In this document: positions 39,333 through 48,411 of the stretch, piece by piece
How the letters are laid out: every line of letters begins with the position of its first letter
How positions within the stretch are numbered: the stretch's first letter is position 1
Origin: Devosia sp. SD17-2
GTDB taxonomy: Bacteria > Pseudomonadota > Alphaproteobacteria > Rhizobiales > Devosiaceae
Direction of reading: 5' to 3'
Assembly: GCF_029201565.1 (NCBI RefSeq)
Contig: NZ_CP104002.1
Coordinates: 310,001 to 374,000 of the forward strand
Length of the DNA: 64,000 nt
The notes under the pieces: model-generated
Databases searched by the model: none
Seen by the model: the letters and a program-made list of their open reading frames with translations, nothing else
Told to the model about the DNA's origin: nothing
Position numbers and translations under genes: made by a program

Positions 39333-40385
39333 GTGACTGCACTCAATTGTTCGAACATTTCCAAGAGCTACGGGCGCCTCAAGGTGCTCAACAATGTCTC
39401 GCTCTCGATCGAAAAGGGTGAATTGGTCACGCTGCTGGGCCCCAGCGGCTGCGGCAAGACCACGCTGCTGCGCTCGATTGCCGGCCTTGCTGATATCGAC
39501 GAGGGCAGCATTGTCCTTGAAGGGCGCGACGTCACGCGCACGCCGATCCACAAGCGCCATATCGCCATGGTGTTCCAGTCCCATGCGCTGTTCCCGCATA
39601 TGAGCGTGGCCGACAATGTCGCCTTCGGCCTCAAGATGCAGGGCGTGGCGCGCGAGGAGCGTGAGGAACGGGTGAAGAAGGCGCTGTCGCTGGTGCGGCT
39701 CGATGCGTATGTCAGCCGCATGCCGCATGAGCTTTCCGGCGGCCAGCAGCAGCGCGTTGCCATCGCCCGCGCCATTGTCACCAATCCGACCGCTCTTCTG
39801 CTCGACGAACCCTTTGGTGCGCTCGACCGCAAGCTGCGCGAAGCGCTGCAGGTGGAACTGCGCCGCGTGACCAAGGAACTGGGCATTACCGCGATCTTCG
39901 TGACCCACGACCAGGAAGAGGCTGTGGTGCTCAGCGACCGGGTCGCGGTGATGGAGGGCGGGGTCATCCAGCAGATCGCCCCGGCCAACGAGGTCTATGA
40001 GAACCCGGCCAATGAGTTCGTGGCGAGCTTCATGGGCTTCCAGAACATTCTCGATGCCAAGATTGATGGCGTTGAGGGTGGCCAGACGCGTCTGAAGATC
40101 GGCGATGCCAGCGTTCTGGCCGATGCCGTGGCTCCGGCGGGGGCCAAGGATATTCGCTTTGCCATCAGGGCAGAGCGGGTCGCGCTCAAGCGCACACAGG
40201 AGGGCGAGGGGATCGCCGGAAAGGTCAATTCACTGACCTATCTGGGCGAGCAGAACGCCTTCGTCGTCGACACGTCGGTGGGGCCGATTGTGGCCCGTGT
40301 GTCCACCGCGGTCGACAGTTTCAAGCCGGGTGAGGAGGTCTTTGTGACCTTTGACCGCTCCGCCATCCGCCTACTGAATTCTTAA
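39333..40385 (+). CDS. ABC transporter ATPase, PotA-like
   Basis: 350 aa from GTG 39333. Walker A GPSGCGKT, signature LSGGQQQR, Walker B LLLDEPFGALD, then a C-terminal TOBE domain (about 275-348) as in PotA/UgpC/FbpC-type ATPases. Three nt after the permease, twelve before the binding protein. Confidence 0.94.
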   Translation: MTALNCSNISKSYGRLKVLNNVSLSIEKGELVTLLGPSGCGKTTLLRSIAGLADIDEGSIVLEGRDVTRTPIHKRHIAMVFQSHALFPHMSVADNVAFGLKMQGVAREEREERVKKALSLVRLDAYVSRMPHELSGGQQQRVAIARAIVTNPTALLLDEPFGALDRKLREALQVELRRVTKELGITAIFVTHDQEEAVVLSDRVAVMEGGVIQQIAPANEVYENPANEFVASFMGFQNILDAKIDGVEGGQTRLKIGDASVLADAVAPAGAKDIRFAIRAERVALKRTQEGEGIAGKVNSLTYLGEQNAFVVDTSVGPIVARVSTAVDSFKPGEEVFVTFDRSAIRLLNS

Positions 40386-40397
40386 GGGAGAAACTTA

Positions 40398-41444
40398 ATG
40401 TCCATTTCAATGAACCGACGCCATTTTCTGGCGACAACCGCCGCGGCTGGTCTGATCACCGGCTTCCCCGCGATCGTACGTGCGCAGAGCAAGACCATCG
40501 TGACGACGCTGTTCGGCGGTGCCTATGAAGAGCACTATCGCCGCATCGTGCTCGATCCGTTTGCCGCTGCGCATGGCGTTGAATTCGTCATCAAGTACGG
40601 CTCGGCCGATGAGTGGCTGAACAATGCCATCATCAACCGCAATGTGCCCGAGATCGACCTGCCGTTCCTCTCGCTGCCGGTCGCCATGCGCGCGATCCGC
40701 GTTCCGGACCTCTTCCTCGAGCTGACGCCGAACGACATCCCGAACCTGGCTGACGTGCACCCGATCTTCCGCGACGTCTATGAGAGCAAGGCCGTCGGCT
40801 TCAACTATGTCGACTACGGTATCCTCTACCGCGAAGACATGGTCGAAAAGCCCATCACGTCCTGGGCTGATCTGTGGGATCCGTCCCTGGCCGGCAAGAT
40901 TCTCGCGCCTGCCGCTTCGGCCGGTTCGATGTATGAATTCGTGATGATCGCGGCAAAGCTCGCCGGCGATGGCTCGGACTGGACCAAGGGCGTCGAAAAG
41001 CTCAAGGAACTCAAGCCCAATATCGCTCGCTGGTTCAACACCTCGAACGAAGTCGATGGCCTGATCCAGCGCAAGGAAGCTGGTGTGGCTGCCGGTTTTG
41101 GCGGCTTCCGCTCGCACGCACTCATCGATGGCGGCGTGCCGGGCAAGTTCATCATCCCGGCGGAAGGCGCACCGATGGGCGTTTTGTCCTACCACGTGCC
41201 GGCGAACCACCCGAACCGCGATCTCCTGCTCGAATTCGTCAACTTCGCTCTGGCGCCCGAGCAGCAGGCTGCTTTCGGCAATGCAATGCCGACCGGCGTC
41301 ACCAACTCGAAGGCCGTGCTTGACCCGGCCGTCGCCAGCAAGATCGCTCCGGCGGACCAGCTGCTGCGCATCGACTGGGCGTCGATCCAGAGCCAGTTCA
41401 CCGAAATTACCCAGCGCATGCAGCAGGAAGTGATCTCGGGTTAA
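40398..41444 (+). CDS. periplasmic substrate-binding protein, polyamine/iron type
   Basis: 348 aa. Twin-arginine-like signal MNRRHFLATTAAAGLITG with cleavage near VRAQS. The mature part (TTLFGGAYEEHYRRIVLDPF, YGILYRED, WADLWDPSLAGKI) fits the SBP_bac_8/PotD-like group. Ligand unknown; such proteins bind polyamines, organic acids or amine-containing aromatics. Belongs to the importer just upstream. Confidence 0.9.
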   Translation: MSISMNRRHFLATTAAAGLITGFPAIVRAQSKTIVTTLFGGAYEEHYRRIVLDPFAAAHGVEFVIKYGSADEWLNNAIINRNVPEIDLPFLSLPVAMRAIRVPDLFLELTPNDIPNLADVHPIFRDVYESKAVGFNYVDYGILYREDMVEKPITSWADLWDPSLAGKILAPAASAGSMYEFVMIAAKLAGDGSDWTKGVEKLKELKPNIARWFNTSNEVDGLIQRKEAGVAAGFGGFRSHALIDGGVPGKFIIPAEGAPMGVLSYHVPANHPNRDLLLEFVNFALAPEQQAAFGNAMPTGVTNSKAVLDPAVASKIAPADQLLRIDWASIQSQFTEITQRMQQEVISG

Positions 41445-41449
41445 TCGCC

Positions 41450-42601
41450 ATGTCCAACGGTTCTCTTCCTTTGATCGGCGGCTTTGCCGAAGACCGCTTT
41501 GCCCCGGTCGCCCGGGCGTTTTCCGAGAATTTCACGCAGCGTGAAGAGCTTGGCGGCGCCGTGGCGATCTACCACGGCAACAAGCTTGTGGTTGATCTGT
41601 GGGGGGGAAGCCGGGACGCCGCAAGCAATGCCCCCTGGCAGGCCGATACCATCACGCTGATGATGTCGGTCGCCAAGGGGATTTCCGCGATCTGCGTGGC
41701 CATGGTGGCCGATCGCGGATTGCTCTCGCTCGATGCTCCGGTCAGCCAGTACTGGCCGGAGTTCGCCGCCGAGGGCAAAGAAAAAGTGACGGTGCGGGAG
41801 GCGCTTAGCCATCTGGCTGGGATTCCCGTCACCGATCTGGCCAAGCCTGGTGATTTCTACCACTGGGACCGGATGATCTCTGCCATCGCCAACCAGAAGC
41901 CGCTTTGGCCGGTGGGCGAGCAGCAGGTCTATCATTCCTCGACCCTGGGCTTTATCGCCGGTGAGCTGATCCGCCGGGTGACGGGGAAGACGCTGGGCAC
42001 ATTCCTCAGGGAAGAAATCTGTGCGCCGCGGGGGTTTGACTACTTTATCGGCATGTCCGAGGCCGAGCGGGCGCGCTGTGCGACGATCGTGCCGTCGGCC
42101 AATAATGTGGTCAATGCCGCCAAGCGGGAGCCGGTGGAATCGGTCGCCTATCGCATGTGGCAGTCGGTGCCGGTGGAAGAGGATTACAACTCAACCCTTT
42201 GGCGCCAAAACGAAATTCCGTCCGTAAACGGACATGGCACGGCGCGGGCCGTCGCTGGGATCTATAATGCCGTCATCAATCCCGGCCCCAATGGCGAAAA
42301 GCCTTTGGTGGGCCAGGAAACGCTGGCGCAGTTCCTGACCGAGCAGCGGGCGCGGGGCGAGAATGCCGAAAAGGGCCGGCTGCGCATGGCCGTCGGCTTC
42401 ATGCTCAACTCCCCGCCGCACCGGGCAATGGGCCCGAATCCTGAGGCTTTCGGGCATTCCGGAGCCGGTGGATCGCAGGCTTTTGCCGATCCGGTGGCGG
42501 GTCTGTCGCTGTGCTGGACGACCAACAAGATGCATGACGGCGGCGATATCGGGCCGCGCGCGGCCGCAATCATCGAGGCCGCATACGCGTCCATCGCGTG
42601 A
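41450..42601 (+). CDS. serine hydrolase, beta-lactamase/family VIII esterase-like
   Basis: 383 aa, no signal peptide, 5 nt after the binding-protein gene. S73-V-A-K76 is the S-x-x-K nucleophile motif, YHSST supplies the Tyr, and GHSGAGG takes the place of the KTG box, as in EstB-type carboxylesterases rather than true beta-lactamases. Probably hydrolyses an imported ester or amide. Last gene of the importer unit. Confidence 0.88.
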   Translation: MSNGSLPLIGGFAEDRFAPVARAFSENFTQREELGGAVAIYHGNKLVVDLWGGSRDAASNAPWQADTITLMMSVAKGISAICVAMVADRGLLSLDAPVSQYWPEFAAEGKEKVTVREALSHLAGIPVTDLAKPGDFYHWDRMISAIANQKPLWPVGEQQVYHSSTLGFIAGELIRRVTGKTLGTFLREEICAPRGFDYFIGMSEAERARCATIVPSANNVVNAAKREPVESVAYRMWQSVPVEEDYNSTLWRQNEIPSVNGHGTARAVAGIYNAVINPGPNGEKPLVGQETLAQFLTEQRARGENAEKGRLRMAVGFMLNSPPHRAMGPNPEAFGHSGAGGSQAFADPVAGLSLCWTTNKMHDGGDIGPRAAAIIEAAYASIA

Positions 42602-42665
42602 GGCATTGGCGGTGAGTTGGTTAGCAGACTGTTAGCGTTGAGAGCTTCGGGCTGCGAAATGTGAT

Positions 42666-42684
42666 GGGAGGGCATGGCCCTCCC
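42666..42684. terminator. weak bidirectional hairpin between convergent genes
   Basis: GGGAGGGC and GCCCTCCC form a perfect 8-bp stem with a 3-nt loop between the esterase (ends 42601) and glgX (ends 42694). There is no clear U-run on either side, so termination efficiency is doubtful. Confidence 0.4.
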
Positions 42685-42693
42685 AAAGTTGTT

Positions 42694-44772
42694 TCAGCGC
42701 AGGAGCACGAGCGAGCGCGGTGCCATCTTTATGGTGCCGTGGGTCGGGGTGGCGCGATGGTCTTCGAGAGCGGCGGTGTCGATCTCGACGATCCAGTCTG
42801 AACCGTCGGCGCGCTCGGGCAGGACGAAGTCGACTTCGCCGTCATGGGGGTTGAAGAGCACAACCACCTCCCACCAGATGCCGTCCTGATCCTTGAGGTC
42901 GTCGCGCGACAGGCGCAGGCCCAGTGTCGTGGCGCCGCCATCAAGCCAATGGGCGGTCTGCTGTTCGCCGCCACCGGGATTGTACCAGGTGACGCTCATC
43001 ATATCGCGCCAGTTTTCGCGATGGACCAGCGGCTGGGCCTGGCGGATGGCGATCAGCTTTCGGACGAAATCGGTCAGCGATTTTGCGTTCTCGCTATGGT
43101 CCCAATGGATCCAGCTGATTTCGCTGTCCTGGGCATAGCCATTGTTATTGCCATGCTGGGTGCGGCTGAACTCGTCGCCCGCCAACAGCATGGGCGTGCC
43201 ATGGGAGAGGAAGAGCGTCGCGAGGAAATTGCGCTTCTGCCGCTCGCGGATGGCGACGATGTTCTCGTCGTCGGTCTCGCCCTCGGCGCCATAATTATAG
43301 CTACGGTTGTCGTTGTGGCCGTCGTTGTTGTCCTCGCCATTGGCCTCGTTGTGCTTGTCATTATAGGAGACGAGGTCATGGAGGGTGAAACCGTCATGGG
43401 CCGTGAGGAAGTTGACCCCGGCCCAGGGGCGACGGCCGCGCAGATCATAGACATCGCCTGAGCCGGTGAAGCGGGCGGCAAAGTCCTGGGAAATGTGGTC
43501 GGTGTCCTTCCAGTAGTCCCGGATGGTGTCGCGGTATTTGTCGTTCCACTCGGCCCAGCCGGGCGGGAAGCCGCCGACTTGATAGCCGCCGGGACCGATG
43601 TCCCAGGGTTCGCCGACGAGCTTGACCTGCGAGAGGACCGGGTCCTGCCCGACCGCATCGAAGAAGCCGCCGCGCTGGTCAAACCCTTCCGGCTCGCGCC
43701 CCAGAATAGTGCCGAGATCGAAGCGGAAGCCGTCTACATGCATGTCCTCGGCCCAGTAGCGCAGGCTGTCCGTGACCATCTGCAGAACGCGGGGATGGCT
43801 GGTGTTGACGGTATTACCGGTACCGGTGTCGTTGATGTAGTAGCGCGGGTCGCCCGGCATGGTGCGGTAATAGGAGAAATTGTCGATGCCCTTGAAGGAA
43901 AGGGTCGGCCCCATCTCATTGCCTTCGGCGGTATGGTTGTAGACCACGTCCAGAATGACTTCCAAACCGGCATCATGGAAGGCGCGGATGGTGTTGCGCA
44001 GGCCATTGAGCCCATTGGGGCCATAATAGCGATTGGCCGGGGCAAAGAAGCCAAGGGTGTTATAGCCCCAGAAATTGCGCAGGCCCTTTTGCAGCAGGAA
44101 GTCGTCGTCCGGAAAGGCGTGGATGGGCAGGAGCTCGACGGAGGTGACGCCGGTCGACTTGATGTAGTCGATGACTTCCTTTTGCCCGAGACCTTCAAAC
44201 GTCCCGCGCAGTTCTTCCGGGATGGCCGGGTGCAGCTGGGTAAAGCCTTTGACATGGGTCTCGTAGAATATCGTGCGTGCCCAATCGATATCGGGCATTG
44301 TATCATTGCCCCAGTCATAGGATTTTGGGTCAATGATGCGGCCCTTGGGCATGAAGGCGGCGCTGTCGGCGTCGTTGAAGGAGAGGTCCTTCTCTTCCGC
44401 CTCGGCATTGTAGCCGAAGAGCGCAGGGTTCCACTCCACTGCGCCGACGATTTCGCGGGCATAGGGATCGAGGAGGAGTTTTGCCGGGTTGAAGCGGTGA
44501 CCATGTTCGGGTTCGAACGGGCCATGGACGCGATAGCCATAGCAGGTGCCGGGACGCAGGCCGGGCACATAGCCGTGCCAGATCTCATTGGTATATTCGG
44601 GGAGATCGACGCGGCCGATCTCGGTTTTTCCCGTCTCGTCATAGAGGCACAATTCGACCCGCGACGCATAGGCAGAGAACAGCGCGAAATTTGTGCCCTC
44701 CCCATCCCAGTGTGCGCCCAACCGACGATGGTCCCCGGCCTCGACTGAGAACCGCGAAGATGAAGTGGACAT
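42694..44772 (-). CDS. glgX: glycogen debranching enzyme (GH13, isoamylase-type)
   Basis: 692 aa from ATG 44772; the open frame further upstream is antisense-like low-complexity and not used. N-terminal CBM48 (about 15-130), then a GH13 barrel with D352 (VDGFRFDLGT), E388 (KLVGEPWD) and D460 (TAHDGF) as catalytic residues. Cuts alpha-1,6 branches of glycogen limit dextrins. Last gene of an operon that starts with treZ, linking glycogen breakdown to trehalose. Confidence 0.94.
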   Translation of the reverse strand: MSTSSSRFSVEAGDHRRLGAHWDGEGTNFALFSAYASRVELCLYDETGKTEIGRVDLPEYTNEIWHGYVPGLRPGTCYGYRVHGPFEPEHGHRFNPAKLLLDPYAREIVGAVEWNPALFGYNAEAEEKDLSFNDADSAAFMPKGRIIDPKSYDWGNDTMPDIDWARTIFYETHVKGFTQLHPAIPEELRGTFEGLGQKEVIDYIKSTGVTSVELLPIHAFPDDDFLLQKGLRNFWGYNTLGFFAPANRYYGPNGLNGLRNTIRAFHDAGLEVILDVVYNHTAEGNEMGPTLSFKGIDNFSYYRTMPGDPRYYINDTGTGNTVNTSHPRVLQMVTDSLRYWAEDMHVDGFRFDLGTILGREPEGFDQRGGFFDAVGQDPVLSQVKLVGEPWDIGPGGYQVGGFPPGWAEWNDKYRDTIRDYWKDTDHISQDFAARFTGSGDVYDLRGRRPWAGVNFLTAHDGFTLHDLVSYNDKHNEANGEDNNDGHNDNRSYNYGAEGETDDENIVAIRERQKRNFLATLFLSHGTPMLLAGDEFSRTQHGNNNGYAQDSEISWIHWDHSENAKSLTDFVRKLIAIRQAQPLVHRENWRDMMSVTWYNPGGGEQQTAHWLDGGATTLGLRLSRDDLKDQDGIWWEVVVLFNPHDGEVDFVLPERADGSDWIVEIDTAALEDHRATPTHGTIKMAPRSLVLLR

Positions 44773-44848
44773 GAATGTGTCTCCGTTGCCCGCCGACAAC
44801 GGCCAGAGCTCGGCCTTGGTTGCACGGGCCGACTTCGCGCCAGCGGCG

Positions 44849-45811
44849 CTATCCCTCAGCAATGGGGACGAGGTGGCGGGCCGCCATGTCGATGAAGGCC
44901 GACTGATTGGTGCCGACGCAATGCAGATGGATGGCCTGCGGGTCGCGGGTGGCGAGGGCCTCGATCCAGGCGCGGTGCCGGCCGGGGTCAGCCGAAATGG
45001 CAACGCTTTTGCGGATCTCGGCTTCGCCGACAAGGCGCGCAACCGTGTCGAAGTCCGACGGGCGGCGCAGATCCCAGGCGGCCTCGCCGCCAATGGCGGC
45101 GGGGCCCCATTGCTCCAGTGCCATCTCAAGCGCTTCCGCCTCGGTGTCGGCCCATGAGAGGGCCTGCTGGATATGGATCGGCTTGTGTTCGCCGCCATTC
45201 TCCCGGAAGGCATCGACAACGCGGCGCACCGTGTCGAGATCGCCGCCCACGGTCAGCAGGCCATCGGCCCAGCCGCCGCACCAGGCCGCCGTCCTTGGCG
45301 TCATGGCCGCGCCGAAGAGGGGCACGGGATGATCGGGCAGCGAATAGAGCTTTGCCTCGATGACGGTGACACGGCCGCGATGAGTGACTGTCTCGCCATC
45401 GAACAGGGCCCGGATGATATCGACGCATTCGCGCAACAGCGCATTGCGTTCGGCCTTTTCGGGCCAGGGCAGGCCGGTGATGGACTCGTTGATTGCCTCG
45501 CCGGTACCGAGCGCCAGCCAGAAGCGGGACGGGAACATTTCGCCGAGCGTCGCGGCGGCCTGGGCTATGATGGCGGGATGGTAGCGATAGCCCGGAGCGG
45601 TGATCGAGCCGATGGGAAAGGCGGTGGCCTCAAGGGCCGCGCCGAGCCAGGACCAGGCAAAGCCGGAATGGCCCTGGCGTTCGCTCCAGGGCTGAAAATG
45701 ATCGGACGACTTGGCACAGGAAAAGCCCGCAGCCTCTGCCTTTTTGACCAGCTCAACCAGGGTACGGGGCGAAAACTGCTCATGGGAGGCGTGGTAGCCG
45801 ATACTGGTCAT
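44849..45811 (-). CDS. LLM-class FMN/F420-type oxidoreductase
   Basis: 320 aa luciferase-like TIM barrel: IGYHASHEQF start, SSDHFQPW, GYRYHPAIIAQAAATLGEMF and the LALGTGEAINE segment. Resembles the subgroup annotated as non-F420 flavinoid oxidoreductase (TIGR03885-like). Overlaps the preceding cysteine hydrolase by 4 nt. Such genes are often found next to glucan/trehalose genes, but the reaction is not known. Confidence 0.85.
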   Translation of the reverse strand: MTSIGYHASHEQFSPRTLVELVKKAEAAGFSCAKSSDHFQPWSERQGHSGFAWSWLGAALEATAFPIGSITAPGYRYHPAIIAQAAATLGEMFPSRFWLALGTGEAINESITGLPWPEKAERNALLRECVDIIRALFDGETVTHRGRVTVIEAKLYSLPDHPVPLFGAAMTPRTAAWCGGWADGLLTVGGDLDTVRRVVDAFRENGGEHKPIHIQQALSWADTEAEALEMALEQWGPAAIGGEAAWDLRRPSDFDTVARLVGEAEIRKSVAISADPGRHRAWIEALATRDPQAIHLHCVGTNQSAFIDMAARHLVPIAEG

Positions 45812-46404
45812 GCATACTCCGTCCAGTTGTCGATCAGCTCGCCTGTGGTGCAGGTCGACAATTGCTGGCCGAAGCGAGAATGAAAAAGGGTGAGGGCAGC
45901 GTCATGGGTCTCGTCGGCGGAGCCGAAGACAGCGTCACTGGGCAGGATGATGCGGTAACCGAGATCGATGGCCCCGATGATGGCGGCCATGACGCAGACG
46001 TCGGTCTCCCCACCCGTGATCACCAGCGTATCGATGCCGCGTTGCTGCAGGGCGGCATGCAACTGCGTTCCAAGCCAGGGCGAATAGACGCTTTTGTCGA
46101 GCACATGTGCGGGCGGGACGAACCGCTGCAGCGACGGGACAAGGTCGATGAGCTCGGGGGTGAGACGCTCGCCAGTCATGGCGGGCCAGCGGCGGTAATA
46201 ATCCTGCCAGGCGCCAATGGCATGCTCTGCGGTCTGGGCGGGAATGAAGCGGGTGAAGACGGTCCGCGCGGGATCGCGCTCCACCAGCGCCTCGATGGCG
46301 GGCAGGGTACGGGTCAGCCATGGAGCGCACCAGTCGGTGTCGGTGGCGAACATGGTCTGCACGTCGATGCAGAGATGGACGCGGCGGGCGGCGGCATCAG
46401 CCAT
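45808..46404 (-). CDS. isochorismatase-like cysteine hydrolase
   Basis: 198 aa from ATG 46404. D14 (LCIDVQ), Lys in LDKSVYSPW and Cys in TGGETDVCVMA form the family triad. Different in sequence from the amidase-like protein at 29188 and not part of that island. Starts 8 nt after treZ and overlaps the LLM gene by 4 nt. Substrate unknown; nicotinamidase-like or other small amide hydrolysis is possible. Confidence 0.86.
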   Translation of the reverse strand: MADAAARRVHLCIDVQTMFATDTDWCAPWLTRTLPAIEALVERDPARTVFTRFIPAQTAEHAIGAWQDYYRRWPAMTGERLTPELIDLVPSLQRFVPPAHVLDKSVYSPWLGTQLHAALQQRGIDTLVITGGETDVCVMAAIIGAIDLGYRIILPSDAVFGSADETHDAALTLFHSRFGQQLSTCTTGELIDNWTEYA

Positions 46405-46412
46405 GGCGGTGG

Positions 46413-48209
46413 TTACCAGACAAGGGCCGACCAGGGCCCAAGCGCGAGCCTCTCGCCATCGACCCGATGCGTTCCCGTGGCGGCCGCCGGACGATCGACC
46501 TTGCACGCGAGCGTGATGGCCTTGTCCTGTGGGTTGAGCGCCATGGAATAGGTGCCGGCCTCAAACACCCAGGTAATAATAAGGCCATTTTCCTGGCGGG
46601 CGCTGTGGGCGGCGCGGCAGACGCTTGAGGTCAGGGGCCAGACAATGTCGCGACGATATTGGGCGAGCTGGCGGAAGCGCGCGAGCGCGGCGACGGCGTC
46701 GGGAGCGGAAAAACCATCCCAGTCGAGCCGCGCCATGTCGAAGGTCTCGGTGGCGTTGGGATCGGGCAGGCCACCGGGCGGCAGCTTTTCCTTGAACATC
46801 TCCTTCATCTGCTGGTCGCGATCCCGCCGCTTGGCTTCTGCGGCCTCTTCGGGAAAATCGATGAAGAAGGGGAAGCGCGTGCGCAGGCTGGCTTCTTCGC
46901 CCATGAAGAGCAGCGGGATCTGGGGGGCGAGCAGGGCTACGAAATAGAGGAAGTCGAGTTTTTCAGCCGATATGCGGTCGGCCAGGCGGCGGGCGTCGGC
47001 ACGATTGCCGATCTGGTCGTGATTCTGGACATAGGTGATGAAAGCATCGGGCGGCAGGTCGCTGGCGGGCTCGTTGCGGGTAGTGCCGTCGGAGGGACCG
47101 GGGGCTTCGCCATCATGGACAAAGCCATCGGCGAGGGCCTTTTCGAGGTCCGCGAAGGGGTCCTTTTCCGGATCGTCATAGCCGAACTTGGGCGCGCCGG
47201 TGACGAGGTGGGTGAGGACATGGTGGATGTCGTCGTTCCACTGGGCGGCGTAGAGGACGGGCTCATCCTCCGGAGTCCGTTCGAGCCAGGTGGCGGTATT
47301 TTCCATGTTCTCGAGGATCAGCTTGGCGTGGCGCTTGGCGGTGCGCGCCACATGGGCAAGCTCGATGAGGAAACGGTCGCGCGCCTCGGTGCCGATCTCG
47401 TGGACGCTGTCGAAGCGCAGGCCGTCGAAATCGAACTCCTCAAGCCACATGCGGGCGTTCTCATAATAGAACTGGCGCACCATGGGTTGGGTGAAGTCTA
47501 CCGCGGGGCCCCAGGGGGTCTCGATGTCGTCGGCGAAAAACTCCGGCGCAACCTTGGGGGCGAAATTGTCGACCTCGCCAAAATGGTTGTAGACGACATC
47601 GAGCACCATGCAGAGCCCCAGCGCATGGGCGCGGTCGACGAGGGCGCGCAACTCCTCGGGCGTGCCATAGGCGCTCTCGGGGGCAAAGATCAGCGTGCCG
47701 TCATAGCCCCAGTTGCGGGTGCCGGGAAATTCGTTGAGCGGCATGATTTCGAGGCAGGTGTAGCCGGCATCGCGAAAATGCTCGAGGCGGCGGGCCAGTC
47801 CGGCAAAGGTGCCTTCGGGGCTGGCCGTGCCGACATGGACCTCGCAGATGAGGGTTTCGTGCCAGGGGCGCAGCGGGGTTTTCCGCCGGGAGGGCGGCAG
47901 CGGAGCGCGCACGACGGACCAGCCGGTGGCGTCTCCGTCCTGCTGACGGGAGCCAAGGTCGGGGAAAACCAGCTCGCCAATGGCGAATTTATAGCGTGTG
48001 CCGGGGCCTGCATCGGCGACTTCGAGCTGCCAGAAGCCATCCGGAGCGCGTGTCAGGGGCCGCGGGGCCTGGCCCCTGATCAGCAGGTTCGGCGCCTTGG
48101 CGCTGGGCGCCCAAAGGCGGAAAGTGGTGGTCTCTGCTCCCACGAGGGGTCCGTGGCGGGTGGTTTGCCGTACCAGAGCCTCGGGGGCCTTATCCAAGAT
48201 CAGATCCAT
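46413..48209 (-). CDS. treZ: malto-oligosyltrehalose trehalohydrolase
   Basis: 598 aa. Releases trehalose from maltooligosyl trehalose made by TreY. Small N-terminal beta domain (FRLWAPSAKAPNLLI), GH13 barrel with LDVVYNHFG, nucleophile Asp in DGLRFDSVHEI, acid Glu in LILENMEN and Asp in VQNHDQIGNR. The DIETPWGPAVDF stretch is typical of TreZ. First gene of the leftward operon; no treY is present in the window. Confidence 0.93.
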   Translation of the reverse strand: MDLILDKAPEALVRQTTRHGPLVGAETTTFRLWAPSAKAPNLLIRGQAPRPLTRAPDGFWQLEVADAGPGTRYKFAIGELVFPDLGSRQQDGDATGWSVVRAPLPPSRRKTPLRPWHETLICEVHVGTASPEGTFAGLARRLEHFRDAGYTCLEIMPLNEFPGTRNWGYDGTLIFAPESAYGTPEELRALVDRAHALGLCMVLDVVYNHFGEVDNFAPKVAPEFFADDIETPWGPAVDFTQPMVRQFYYENARMWLEEFDFDGLRFDSVHEIGTEARDRFLIELAHVARTAKRHAKLILENMENTATWLERTPEDEPVLYAAQWNDDIHHVLTHLVTGAPKFGYDDPEKDPFADLEKALADGFVHDGEAPGPSDGTTRNEPASDLPPDAFITYVQNHDQIGNRADARRLADRISAEKLDFLYFVALLAPQIPLLFMGEEASLRTRFPFFIDFPEEAAEAKRRDRDQQMKEMFKEKLPPGGLPDPNATETFDMARLDWDGFSAPDAVAALARFRQLAQYRRDIVWPLTSSVCRAAHSARQENGLIITWVFEAGTYSMALNPQDKAITLACKVDRPAAATGTHRVDGERLALGPWSALVW

Positions 48210-48411
48210 AGCGTACCTCCACAGCCCGCAACGGCAGGATGCAGCTTCGGTTCCAGCGGGTTAGGAGGTGGGCGGGGCAGGTTTTGTCCTTCGGCGGAGG
48301 ACAGTGTGCTAGGGATTGGCGGCGGGCGGCGGCCGGTGTTTTCACGATTGCGAGAACCATTTGCGCCCTCGCGACGTATCATCCTCAGCGTATCAAGTGA
48401 GATTTTCGGTC

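Noticed and set aside
41450..42601. True antibiotic beta-lactamase
   Set aside because: No signal peptide, and the KTG box is replaced by HSGAGG as in esterases of the EstB type.
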